DNA of 64,000 nucleotides, taken from assembly GCA_018820925.1 (NCBI GenBank), contig JAHJNJ010000041.1, positions 1 to 64,000 of the forward strand, in the 5' to 3' direction. The stretch comes from Gammaproteobacteria bacterium. Its GTDB lineage: Bacteria > Pseudomonadota > Gammaproteobacteria > Burkholderiales > Gallionellaceae. The translations under genes and the position numbers were made by a program. Shown piece after piece: positions 44,826 through 52,317 of the stretch. Under the pieces are notes generated by a model, which had not been told where the DNA came from, did no database searches, and was given only the letters and a program-made list of their open reading frames with translations. Position 1 is the stretch's first letter; each line of letters begins with the position of its first letter.

Positions 44826-44874
44826 TACCTTTCTAGAATTACCATCTACAGTAACTTGCTGGGGGAGGGGGAGC

Positions 44875-45510
44875 ATGGCTGCGAAGAAGGAATCAGAGAC
44901 TGAAGCAAATAAGCTCGCAGATATTGCCGGGGGAAAGGTAGGACGCGTTGCCAAGGTAACACTGATGGCAAGTGCAAATGCAGCGGCTGTCGTTTCTGAG
45001 TATGCCGATGTGTTTGGCGAGCAAGATATGGCCGCTTTATCGCATCTGCTACGGGAGAACATCGGCCAAGTGGTTGGGGGTGATTTGGGGCAGTGTGAGG
45101 CTATGCTGCTAGGGCAGGCCCATGCACTTCAATCAATTTTTGTTAACTTGGCTCGACGGGCGTCCATCCAGCAGCAGCTACCTCAGTATGAAGCGTTCAT
45201 GCGCCTTGCGCTGAAGGCGCAATACCAATGCCGAGGCACGCTGGAGACGCTGTCGAAAATCAAAAATCCACCTGTTCTGTTTGCAAAGCAGGCAAACATC
45301 AACCAAGGGAATGGCAACCAGCAAGTAAATAATGGGTCAAGCCCTGCGCTTTCGCGCACGGGGAAAAACGTGAATCAGCAAAACGAACTATTAGAGGTGC
45401 AATATGGCGGCGCGTCAGTGGACAGCGGAACAACGGGTGATGCAATCGGAGAACATCCGCCGATGGAGGCCTTGGGAGGGGTCAACAGGCGCGCGGACGC
45501 CGGAGGGTAA
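44875..45510 (+). CDS. Conserved-type integrative-element protein of unknown function
   Basis: 211 residues. N-terminal two-thirds are helical (ANAAAVVSEYADVFGEQDMAA; RLALKAQYQCRGTLETLSKI), then a Gln/Asn-rich low-complexity stretch (NINQGNGNQQVNNGSS) and a variable tail. The composition resembles proteins that accompany terminase-small-subunit-like or mobilisation genes on phage-derived islands. I do not recognise a defined domain. Its 3' end overlaps the next gene by 107 bp in another frame. GGGGGAGGGGGAGC precedes the ATG. Confidence 0.65.
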   Translation: MAAKKESETEANKLADIAGGKVGRVAKVTLMASANAAAVVSEYADVFGEQDMAALSHLLRENIGQVVGGDLGQCEAMLLGQAHALQSIFVNLARRASIQQQLPQYEAFMRLALKAQYQCRGTLETLSKIKNPPVLFAKQANINQGNGNQQVNNGSSPALSRTGKNVNQQNELLEVQYGGASVDSGTTGDAIGEHPPMEALGGVNRRADAGG

Positions 45511-45613
45511 GGCGGTGGTGTCACAGAATGCCTACAAGGGCGGCCTACGTCCACTGCTCAGGTCAATGTCTGCGTTACTGCGTGAGCAGCGTGAACGGCT
45601 CCTGCAAGTGTAG
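45404..45613 (+). CDS. Small basic protein of integrative elements, unknown function
   Basis: 69 residues with AGGTG six bases before the ATG. RQWTAEQRVMQSENIRRWRP and STGARTPEGKAVVSQNAYKG make a pattern common in small proteins on proteobacterial phage-like islands (EQR...IRxWxPW..STGPRTPEGK). Basic and helical. It overlaps the preceding gene in a different frame; the good ribosome-binding site and recognisable pattern support it as real. Confidence 0.7.
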   Translation: MAARQWTAEQRVMQSENIRRWRPWEGSTGARTPEGKAVVSQNAYKGGLRPLLRSMSALLREQRERLLQV

Positions 45614-45691
45614 GACGCTTGCATACAGATGCGTACATCGGCTTTCATCCGTAGTACGATACGCGCGCAAAAACAACCACAAACCGAGCCA

Positions 45692-48514
45692 ATGACACCT
45701 CAACAGTTTGTAGATAAGTGGAAAGACAACCCGCTCAAAGAACGGGCAAGTTATCAGCTCCACTTCATTGACCTTTGCGCACTTGTCGGTGTTCCTCATC
45801 CTTCGCCTGCCAGCCACGAAACTTATTGCTTTGAGCGCGGCGCGGCCCGCACTGGGGCGGGCAGTGGTTGGGCGGATGTATGGATGAAGGACCACTTCGC
45901 CTTCGAGTACAAGGCCACTAGGCGCGACCTTGGCGAAGCATTGAAGCAGTTAATGACCTACGCCTTGGCGCTCGACAATCCACCCTTGCTGGTGGTGTGC
46001 GACACCAATATCATCCAAATACACACCCATTTCACCAGCGCGCCAAGCGAAGTCCATACTATCGCGCTGGCAGACCTTGCCGAGCAGGCAAACCTCGACA
46101 AGCTGCACTGGCTGTTCACCAACCCCGAGAAGTTTCACCCCAAGCGCACCATCCTCCAAATCACTGAAGAAGCTGCAGGTACGTTCGCAGAACTCGCACA
46201 GTCGCTGAATGCGCGTGGGCATGCCCCGCAGACCATAGCGCACTTTCTTAACCAATGCCTATTCTGCCTGTTCGCGGAAGATGCGGAGCTCTTGCCTGAG
46301 AAGCTATTCGAGCGTTTGCTCGACAAGAGCCAGACCGACCCTGCCAAGCTTTCGAGCCGCTTTGAGGAACTGTTCAAGGCCATGCGCAAGGGGGGCGACT
46401 TCGCGCTGGAGGACATCCACTGGTTCAACGGTGGCCTATTCGAGAAGGTCGAAGTGCTTCCGCTCGATACCGCCGAAATCAAGATGCTTCATGCAGCTTC
46501 AAAACTCGACTGGAGTGGTATCGAGCCATCCATCTTTGGCACCTTGTTCGAGCGCGGCCTCGACCCCAGCAAACGCTCTCAGCTTGGTGCGCATTACACC
46601 GACCAGCAATCCATCATGCGCATCATCAACCCGGTTATCGTCGACCCGTTGACGGCAGAGTGGGAAGAAGCCAAGACCAAGATTGCAGCGCACGTAGCCA
46701 AGAGCAAGAAACACGGAGACAAGGCAGAGCGCGAAGCGCAGGCGGTCTTTCATACGTACCTGGAGCACCTCAAGAACTTCAAAGTGCTAGACCCAGCCTG
46801 CGGCAGCGGAAATTTTCTCTATCTCGCCCTTCGCGTGCTGAAGGACCTCGAACACAAAGCAAACCTTGAAGCAGAACAACTTGGCCTCCACCGGCAAGTC
46901 AGCATCGAAACATCTCCTATCAACGTGCTGGGCATTGAACTCAACACCTATGCTGCAGAGCTGGCGCGAGTCACTGTCTGGATTGGTGAAATCCAATGGA
47001 TGCTCAAGAATGGATATCCGATTCGTAAGAACCCCATCCTCCAACCGCTCGACCATATCGAGAACCGCGACGCAGTGTTGGAAATGATGGAATCGCTTGA
47101 TGTGCCACTTTCCTTGGATGGAGTCCTAGAGGCGAGATGGCCTGTAGTGGATGTCATCATTGGCAACCCACCCTTTCTTGGTGACAAGAAGATGCGCGCC
47201 GAGTTGGGTGATGCATACACAGAAGCTTTGCGCGGCCTTTACAAAGACCGTGTGCCGGGTGGCGCTGACTTGGTGACATATTGGTTTGAGAAAGCGCGTG
47301 CGCAGATTGAGGCGGGCAATTGCCAGCGAGCTGGGCTGGTCGCCACCCAATCCGTACGAAAGGGCGCGAACCAGAAAGTGCTAGCGCGCATATGTGAAAC
47401 GACCCGTATCTTCAATGCGTGGAGCGACGAGGAATGGATTAACGAAGGGGCGGCTGTTCGTGTGTCACTGACTTGTTTCGGGAATGGTGAAAACACTAAG
47501 TTGGATGGCGAGGACGTTGAGGCCATCCATGCCGACCTGTCCGCAGGTAGTAATCTGACCCAAGCGATGCCGCTTGATGAGAACGCTGGCATTGCCTTCC
47601 AAGGGCCGGTCAAAGTGGGCTCTTTCGATATACCTGGCGAGCAGGCGCGACAGTGGCTCACACAACCCAATCCCAACGGCAGGCCGAACAGTGATGTAGT
47701 GCGACCGTGGGCGAACGGTCAGGACCTTACAGGGCGGCCATCCGATACTTGGATTGTCGACTTCGGGGCAGACCGTGCGGAGCAGGAATCTGCGTTCTAC
47801 GAAGCACCATTTGCGCATGTGCTGCGTGAAGTTAAGCCGCAACGTGATGCACAAAATGATGCCGGTCGCAAAGCGAAATGGTGGCTTCATGGAAGAAGTG
47901 GGGCAGACTTACGCGCCGCGCTAGCTCCCCTCAAACGTTACATTGTTACGCCGCGGGTAGCCAAGCATCGGATGTTTATGTGGTTGGATGTGAGCGTGTT
48001 GCCAGACAGTCGCCTTTACGCCATAGCTCGGGACGACGATGTTGCTTTTGGCATACTTTCGTCACGCATTCACGAGGTCTGGGCTTTGGCGAATGCTTCT
48101 ATGCATGGCGTAGGTAATGACCCGACCTACAATGCCAAGACTTGCTTCGAGGCTTTTCCTTTTCCGGTCAAATCATCACAACAGGATGAAATAGCAAACG
48201 CTGCGCAGAAGTTGAATGAGCTGCGTGAGAACTGGCTCAATCCGGCTGAGTGGGTGGATTGGGTGCGTACGCCGGAAGAAGAAAAAGCAGGTTATCCGGC
48301 TCGTCCTGTTGCAAAAGCAGGGCATGAGGATGAGCTGAAGAAACGCACATTGACCAACCTCTACAATGCACGTCCTGCTTGGTTGGATAACGCTCACAAG
48401 ACAATAGATGCCGCTGTCGCAAAAGCCTACGGTTGGAACGATTACACGCCGGAGATGGCTGACGAGGAAATCCTGCGACGTTTGCTTGAACTTAACCTGG
48501 CTCGAGCAAAATGA
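45692..48514 (+). CDS. MmeI-like type IIL restriction-modification enzyme
   Basis: 940 residues in a single chain. The N-terminal PD-(D/E)XK nuclease shows D62 (GWADVW) and E72-x-K74 (AFEYKA), the same spacing as in MmeI. A helical spacer follows; the N6-adenine methyltransferase has DPACGSGNFLYLA at about 367 and NPPFLG at 492; then a target-recognition domain (about 620-830) and a C-terminal helical region ending LLELNLARAK. Such enzymes methylate one strand and cut about 20 bp away, and need no separate subunits. All catalytic residues are intact. Likely anti-phage cargo of the island. Recognition sequence unknown. An earlier ATG at 45629 is possible. Confidence 0.9.
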   Translation: MTPQQFVDKWKDNPLKERASYQLHFIDLCALVGVPHPSPASHETYCFERGAARTGAGSGWADVWMKDHFAFEYKATRRDLGEALKQLMTYALALDNPPLLVVCDTNIIQIHTHFTSAPSEVHTIALADLAEQANLDKLHWLFTNPEKFHPKRTILQITEEAAGTFAELAQSLNARGHAPQTIAHFLNQCLFCLFAEDAELLPEKLFERLLDKSQTDPAKLSSRFEELFKAMRKGGDFALEDIHWFNGGLFEKVEVLPLDTAEIKMLHAASKLDWSGIEPSIFGTLFERGLDPSKRSQLGAHYTDQQSIMRIINPVIVDPLTAEWEEAKTKIAAHVAKSKKHGDKAEREAQAVFHTYLEHLKNFKVLDPACGSGNFLYLALRVLKDLEHKANLEAEQLGLHRQVSIETSPINVLGIELNTYAAELARVTVWIGEIQWMLKNGYPIRKNPILQPLDHIENRDAVLEMMESLDVPLSLDGVLEARWPVVDVIIGNPPFLGDKKMRAELGDAYTEALRGLYKDRVPGGADLVTYWFEKARAQIEAGNCQRAGLVATQSVRKGANQKVLARICETTRIFNAWSDEEWINEGAAVRVSLTCFGNGENTKLDGEDVEAIHADLSAGSNLTQAMPLDENAGIAFQGPVKVGSFDIPGEQARQWLTQPNPNGRPNSDVVRPWANGQDLTGRPSDTWIVDFGADRAEQESAFYEAPFAHVLREVKPQRDAQNDAGRKAKWWLHGRSGADLRAALAPLKRYIVTPRVAKHRMFMWLDVSVLPDSRLYAIARDDDVAFGILSSRIHEVWALANASMHGVGNDPTYNAKTCFEAFPFPVKSSQQDEIANAAQKLNELRENWLNPAEWVDWVRTPEEEKAGYPARPVAKAGHEDELKKRTLTNLYNARPAWLDNAHKTIDAAVAKAYGWNDYTPEMADEEILRRLLELNLARAK

Positions 48515-48575
48515 AAGAGATGACTATCCCAATAGGTTCATTACGGCGCTCTGGGATTGCCAAAACGCTAGATGT

Positions 48576-49523
48576 TCAACGCTGACTAGGAGAGGAAGTC
48601 GAAGCTTCTTGTTCAAAGGCGGCCTTAATACCCTTTAGCCGTTTCAAGCGGGAGAGCAGGCGCGCCTCGATTTGGCTGGCAGCGACTACAGTTCCAATCA
48701 AGCTATTCACCGCCGCAATTCGTTGTTCAATGTCACCAGTTCCTAGGTCCTGAGTTTTTCGCCAAAGCTCAAATTCTCTCGAGGGGAGTATGGCTATGCG
48801 GTCACTAGTTACCATCACGCCGGTTACGAGCTTATCCTGCTCTGCTGTGTAGCAGCGGTCTTTGTGATAGCCGAACCCATGAGAGTGCACAATCTGTTTT
48901 GCTGCCCACAATAAAGATGGTGTCGCGAGAGTGCCTGAGAAAGTCATGTCATCCACGTAACAGCTGAATCGGAGACTTTGTTTTGTTGCAAGGTAGTCCA
49001 ATTCGTCAAACATGGGTTTTGCTGCAAAAAACGCCAATAGCTGACTCACGCAGCTGCCTGTGGGTACATGGCCCTCGCAAGTTGTGAGCTTCGTTAGTAG
49101 TCCGGATACATCAGGGCTGCAGAGCAGTATTGTATTGAAGAAGCGATACACCCTTGCCGAATCGATTGAGGGGTAGAACTTTTTTACATCCAGTTTTACC
49201 AAAGGAGCGAGGCCTACATGAAGCTGCGCGTTGGTGATGTACGAGCGACCCTTTACGCCAGATTGCAGGTATGGCGGTTTGTGAATGCGCTCAAGCAGAG
49301 CAAATAGCCGCCTATGGATACGTTCAAGAATTGGTTTTGGAACCTCAACTTGTCGTTCTTTATCGCCACTGGGTATTTTGAAAATACGATAGTTTGAGGT
49401 GTTTTTGGCTAAGCTTTCAAGGTGCGACAGTTCTAGATTAAAGACATCCTTCGCCAGTTTTTTTCTGCTCTGCAATCTATAGAGCGGGCACTGGTCAATC
49501 GGATAGGTCTTTCTGGATTTCAC
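48576..49523 (-). CDS. Retron-type reverse transcriptase
   Basis: 315 residues from GTG 49523, which overlaps the XRE gene stop (GTGA) with AAGGA about 9 bp upstream; an earlier GTG at 49550 is also open. Retron hallmarks are all present: NAQLH (NAXXH, residues 98-102), LVKLDVKKFYPSI (catalytic Asp), YVDD at 189-192, and VTG at 233-235 in the region that binds the msr RNA. Length is typical of retron RTs. It would make an RNA-DNA hybrid from a nearby non-coding RNA. The small membrane peptide and XRE protein upstream are candidate accessory proteins. Convergent with the restriction gene, 61 bp away. Confidence 0.9.
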   Translation of the reverse strand: MKSRKTYPIDQCPLYRLQSRKKLAKDVFNLELSHLESLAKNTSNYRIFKIPSGDKERQVEVPKPILERIHRRLFALLERIHKPPYLQSGVKGRSYITNAQLHVGLAPLVKLDVKKFYPSIDSARVYRFFNTILLCSPDVSGLLTKLTTCEGHVPTGSCVSQLLAFFAAKPMFDELDYLATKQSLRFSCYVDDMTFSGTLATPSLLWAAKQIVHSHGFGYHKDRCYTAEQDKLVTGVMVTSDRIAILPSREFELWRKTQDLGTGDIEQRIAAVNSLIGTVVAASQIEARLLSRLKRLKGIKAAFEQEASTSSPSQR

Positions 49524-49816
49524 GCAATTGTGTCCTTGGCAGAAATCCACTGAAGCATCTTTATCGTCTTGCGGGCAATTGTTGCGCGGACCTTATCAGA
49601 ACGAGTCGGGCTGTCTAAGTTTTCCGAGAAGAAAAGCAGTGATGATACGGGCATGTCAAAAGTGGTGGCGTACTTCTGAAGCAACTCAAGAGTTGGTGCC
49701 TTCTTGCCACTCTCAATTTCCGATAGATATGAATTTGAAATGCCTAGACGTTCTGCCAATGTCGTCTGGTTGAGGTCGTGAAACACACGCACCAATCGAA
49801 GTGCTTCGTGCTGCAT
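49520..49816 (-). CDS. XRE-family helix-turn-helix regulator of the retron cassette
   Basis: 98 residues from ATG 49816 with GGAGG eight bases upstream. HTH_3 domain: ALRLVRVFHDLNQTTLAERL then GISNSYLSEIESGKKAPTLEL and LLQKYATTFDMPVSSLLFF. The C-terminal helix (DKVRATIARKTIKMLQW) may mediate oligomerisation. Its stop overlaps the RT start, so the two are made together, and it overlaps the small membrane-peptide gene by 73 bp. XRE proteins are known partners of one retron class; here it may repress the cassette or act as antitoxin. Confidence 0.88.
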   Translation of the reverse strand: MQHEALRLVRVFHDLNQTTLAERLGISNSYLSEIESGKKAPTLELLQKYATTFDMPVSSLLFFSENLDSPTRSDKVRATIARKTIKMLQWISAKDTIA

Positions 49817-50004
49817 GACAAGCGCCTCCAAAAATATAGATAAAAAGACCAAGGGTCATCTCCGAACAGCTTGTTCCAAACGTACCAAATCAACCTTGCA
49901 GCTGAAATGATTTTCATAAGGACGCCGGGGCGGCGAAGCCACTTCCGGATACTGTTCAAACAAGCCTGCCAACGGCTTGGGCGCTTTTTTTCTGCATCAG
50001 ACAT
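49744..50004 (-). CDS. Small membrane-associated peptide upstream of the XRE gene
   Basis: 86 residues from ATG 50004 with a strong AAGGAG seven bases upstream. The N-terminal half reads RPSRWQACLNSIRKWLRRPG then VLMKIISAARLIWYVWNKLF, an amphipathic/hydrophobic helix preceded by Arg/Lys, as in small membrane toxins. The C-terminal part overlaps the XRE gene in another frame and looks non-conserved (Cys/Trp-rich), so the original protein may have ended sooner or may be frameshifted. Function is not recognised; it could be the retron effector. Confidence 0.55.
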   Translation of the reverse strand: MSDAEKKRPSRWQACLNSIRKWLRRPGVLMKIISAARLIWYVWNKLFGDDPWSFYLYFWRRLSCSTKHFDWCVCFTTSTRRHWQNV

Positions 50005-50027
50005 AAATGTCTCCTTCTCAGTAACGA

Positions 50028-50270
50028 CTCCGCACAATTACGGAGCCTCTCGTTAGCCACTGAAAAGAACGAAAGAGCGCTGGCAGTTTTACCCTTGGAC
50101 TCTCAAACGGTCCCGAATCTCGTTCGGGACCGGCTTCACGGCATACACCGTCATATGCGACCGACCGCGTGCCTGCGTGAACATTAGCAGCCTTGCGACT
50201 GCCACGAGCACTTTCATGCCCCGCTTTTAACGAATGCTCTCTTTAGCCCAAGTGCGCGCACTATAACAGA
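50028..50270 (-). ncRNA. Candidate retron msr-msd non-coding RNA region (predicted)
   Basis: Gene-poor interval upstream of the cassette, read on the minus strand. It has a TATAGT -10-like box (50260-50265), then several strong hairpins: CGGTCCCGAA/TTCGGGACCG with a 5-nt loop (50107-50131), GCAGTC-GCAA-GGCTGC (50188-50203), and CTCCG/CGGAG (50028-50045). The segments CTTGGGC (50246-50252) and GTCCAAG (50095-50101) can pair over about 150 nt and could be the a1/a2 ends of a retron RNA. The assignment is inference: boundaries and branching G are not defined. A 42-codon open frame overlaps it (see separate entry). Confidence 0.4.
50089..50217 (-). other. 42-codon open reading frame overlapping the retron RNA candidate
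   Basis: ATG at 50217 to TAA at 50089. It begins MKVLVAVARLLMFTQARGRS and ends PVPNEIRDRLRVQG; GCGGGG lies 4-9 bp upstream. The C-terminal VPNEIRDR is encoded by the perfect hairpin at 50107-50131, so coding and structure overlap. I do not recognise the peptide. The region may be a non-coding RNA, a leader peptide, or both. Confidence 0.25.
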
Positions 50271-50296
50271 GAGTTCTGAAAAATACATAAAAAATG

Positions 50297-50336
50297 TTCG
50301 CTGTGAGCGAAAATAGTGAGCTATATTTAGCCCACG
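50297..50336. promoter_or_regulatory. Palindromic operator-like sequences between divergent genes
   Basis: TTCGCTGTGAGCGAA at 50297-50311 is a perfect 6-bp-arm palindrome in an AT-rich stretch between the retron cassette (minus) and the zinc-ribbon gene (plus). TTTAGCCCA occurs twice nearby (50242-50250 and 50328-50336). These are plausible binding sites for the XRE regulator encoded next door. Confidence 0.4.
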
Positions 50337-50360
50337 ATAATGACGTGGATGAGGAATCGT

Positions 50361-50831
50361 ATGGATATGAATCGACACCTCTGCGGCATGTGCTTGGTGC
50401 CGCTTACAGAGCTCAAGGTTCAATTCGCTCGACGGATGGAGCAAATGGTGGTTGAGGAGAAAGAAGGAAAACAACTTAAGTCCGTGAAGATTTTTTCTGA
50501 CGATGTATTCATGGAATTTTGCAACAGCAAATGTTGGGCTGCTCGAGAGCCGGAAGTGATGGCCGCTTACGAATTAAAAAACACTTACCCGTCATTCCAG
50601 TGGATAGCCACCTGTTCTCGCTGTGGCGCTACTGTGAACCGCACAAAGCCCTACGTTTCCTTAAATCTCTATAAGGTTGTCGACGAGTCAAAGTCGTGGG
50701 GGTGCTTTGAGCGGGTGCTCGACGATAAGGAGTTTGCCGTCCTATGTTTCGATTGCGATGCGCCCACTGGAACAGATGCGGAACAAGTCCACCACGAAAT
50801 ACCCAAAGAGGAAGCCTGCTCAATATGCTAA
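50361..50831 (+). CDS. Zinc-ribbon protein of unknown function at the right end of the island
   Basis: 156 residues from ATG 50361 with GAGGA seven bases upstream. Cys pairs are arranged as two zinc knuckles: LCGMC near the N-terminus with CNSKC (about 55), and ATCSRCGATV (about 84) with LCFDC (about 128). The final residues are EACSIC. No family recognised. It is divergent from the retron cassette and is the last gene before the right-end repeats. Role in defence or element biology is unknown. Confidence 0.7.
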   Translation: MDMNRHLCGMCLVPLTELKVQFARRMEQMVVEEKEGKQLKSVKIFSDDVFMEFCNSKCWAAREPEVMAAYELKNTYPSFQWIATCSRCGATVNRTKPYVSLNLYKVVDESKSWGCFERVLDDKEFAVLCFDCDAPTGTDAEQVHHEIPKEEACSIC

Positions 50832-50878
50832 TAAACTGGGGTGAGTCTTGTTTATCGTTGCCCGGTGCGAATGGGATT

Positions 50879-50900
50879 TGGGGGCATATCTGGGGGCACA
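50879..50900. repeat. Inverted TGGGGGCA repeats at the right end of the island
   Basis: TGGGGGCATA (50879-50888) followed by TGGGGGCACA (50891-50900). They are the inverse of the four TATGCCCCCA copies at the left end. TGGGGGCACA also matches the left-end copy at 42035-42044 in direct orientation, so this pair may mark the element boundaries (about 8.9 kb apart). No duplicated tRNA-Thr 3' end was found here. Confidence 0.6.
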
Positions 50901-50977
50901 TTCATTTGTCGAATTGCTTAGATTGCCGATTGGCGCGGCTTTGCGCCATCAATGTGGATGAGACAAGCCACCAATTG

Positions 50978-51005
50978 AAAAGGCTTGCACCTCGCAAGCC
51001 TTTTT
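50978..51005. terminator. Bidirectional intrinsic terminator
   Basis: Hairpin AGGCTTGC-ACCTC-GCAAGCCT (50981-51001) with A-rich sequence before and TTTTTGC after. It ends the minus-strand FAD/ferredoxin gene (stop at 51022), and in the plus direction may be the original terminator of the tRNA-Lys/tRNA-Thr unit, now displaced by the island (inference). Confidence 0.8.
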
Positions 51006-51021
51006 GCTTTTCCGAATAAAT

Positions 51022-52317
51022 TTACGCTGTGCCGAATTTGGCTTCAACGATCACGCCGATTTCCTTGAGGAACGGCGTGGGCAGGATGCCGCCCGCGCAA
51101 ACAATGATGGCATCGTTGGGGAGAACCAATTTCTGGCCATCCTGCTCGAGAAGGACTTTGTCCTTCTCGACCATTTTCACATTCGATTTCAGGCGCACGG
51201 TAAGCATTTTTCTGTCCGACATTTCTTTCAGGCGATCCCGGTTTTTCGGTTTGCCGCGGCCGAATGCCTCGCTTCGGTAGGAAAGCGTAACGGTGGCGCC
51301 GGGTTGTTCGGCGATGGCCATGGCGGCTTCCAGCGCGCTGTCGCCGCCGCCGACCACCAATACGTGCATGTTTTTGTATTGTTCCGGCTCGATCAGGCGG
51401 TACACCACTTTGGGCAAATCCTCGCCGGGAACCCCCAGTTTGCGCGGCGTGCCGCGACGCCCGATGGCCAGAAGTACAGTGCGTGTTTCGTACGCGCCCC
51501 TGGAAGTTTTGACGATAAAGCCTTTGTCGGTTTTGGTGATGGCTTCCATGCGTTCGTTGTAATTCAGCTTCAGCCCGGTCTTGGCGATGATGCCGTGCCA
51601 GAATTCAAGCAGTTTTTCCTTGCTCACTTCCTTGAATTGCATTTTTCCGACGACGGGCAACTTGACCGGCGCCGTCATGACGACCTTGTTGCGCGGGTAT
51701 TGGAAGATGCAGCCGCCCAGCGAGCTTTCCTGTTCGATGGTGACATGGCGCAACTTGTGCTCCATCGCGCCCAGGGTGGCTGCGAGTCCGGCAGGGCCCG
51801 CGCCGACGATGACCACGTCGTAAGGATTCTTGCTGCCTTTGAGTTTGGCAATGTGCTCCATCGCCTGGCTACCCTGGCTTGCGGCTTTGCGGATCAGTCC
51901 CATGCCGCCGAGCTCGCCCGCGATGTAAATGCCGGGCACATTGGTCTCGAAGTTGGGATTCACCAGCGGGATGTCCATGCCGCGTTTGGAAGTGCCGAAT
52001 ACCAGCTTGATCGCATCATGCGGGCAGGCCGTGGCGCAGGCGCCGTGACCGATGCAATGGGTCGGGTTGATCAACACCGCCTTGCCTTTGATCATGCCGA
52101 TGGCCTCTTCCGGGCAGGCGGTGATGCAGCTACCCGCGCCCATGCATATGTTGGGGTTGATCTCGGGGTGCAAGGACGAAGGCTCGGTGAGGCCGGCTTC
52201 AACGGCTTCGTTGAGCACTTCGACTGCAGAGGACTCTTTTTTATGGCGGCCACGCAAATAGAAGAACACGATCAGTGCGAGTGGGGCCAGATAGATTGCA
52301 AAGGATTCGATATTCAT
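51022..52317 (-). CDS. Membrane-anchored ferredoxin/FAD-dependent NAD(P) oxidoreductase
   Basis: 431 residues. An N-terminal membrane helix (about 5-22, FAIYLAPLALIVFFYLRG), a 2[4Fe-4S] ferredoxin domain (INPNICMGAGSCITACPEEA and THCIGHGACATACPHDA), then a two-dinucleotide-binding flavoprotein with VVIVGAGPAGLAATLGAMEH (FAD) and VLVVGGGDSALEAAMAIAEQ (NAD(P)H). IYIAGELGGMGLIRKA resembles thioredoxin-reductase-like/YpdA-type enzymes. Divergent from the cytochrome b and multihaem genes, it could pass electrons between the quinone/cytochrome system and NAD(P) or a ferredoxin, for example in reverse electron flow. That role is inference. Confidence 0.85.
   Translation of the reverse strand: MNIESFAIYLAPLALIVFFYLRGRHKKESSAVEVLNEAVEAGLTEPSSLHPEINPNICMGAGSCITACPEEAIGMIKGKAVLINPTHCIGHGACATACPHDAIKLVFGTSKRGMDIPLVNPNFETNVPGIYIAGELGGMGLIRKAASQGSQAMEHIAKLKGSKNPYDVVIVGAGPAGLAATLGAMEHKLRHVTIEQESSLGGCIFQYPRNKVVMTAPVKLPVVGKMQFKEVSKEKLLEFWHGIIAKTGLKLNYNERMEAITKTDKGFIVKTSRGAYETRTVLLAIGRRGTPRKLGVPGEDLPKVVYRLIEPEQYKNMHVLVVGGGDSALEAAMAIAEQPGATVTLSYRSEAFGRGKPKNRDRLKEMSDRKMLTVRLKSNVKMVEKDKVLLEQDGQKLVLPNDAIIVCAGGILPTPFLKEIGVIVEAKFGTA

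Larger units (their letters stand above)
42035..50900. mobile_element. Integrated P4-like genomic island with defence cargo
   Basis: Bounded by TGGGGGCACA direct repeats (42035-42044 and 50891-50900) downstream of tRNA-Thr. Contents: integrase, AlpA, helix-turn-helix protein, Rep-like protein with iteron-like repeats, two conserved unknown genes, a type IIL restriction-modification enzyme, a retron cassette and a zinc-ribbon gene. The 48.5-50.4 kb section is visibly more AT-rich than the chromosome around it. Exact ends are uncertain because no tRNA 3' duplication is seen at the right end. Confidence 0.8.

Noticed and set aside
50028-50060. Integron attC-like site near GTTAGCC
   Set aside because: The core does not fit GTTRRRY, no paired core was found and no integron integrase is nearby.
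50940-51000. Possible duplicated tRNA-Thr 3' end (attR) at the right end of the island
   Set aside because: Only GACAAGC and a gapped CACCA-like match could be aligned with the tRNA end; too weak to call.
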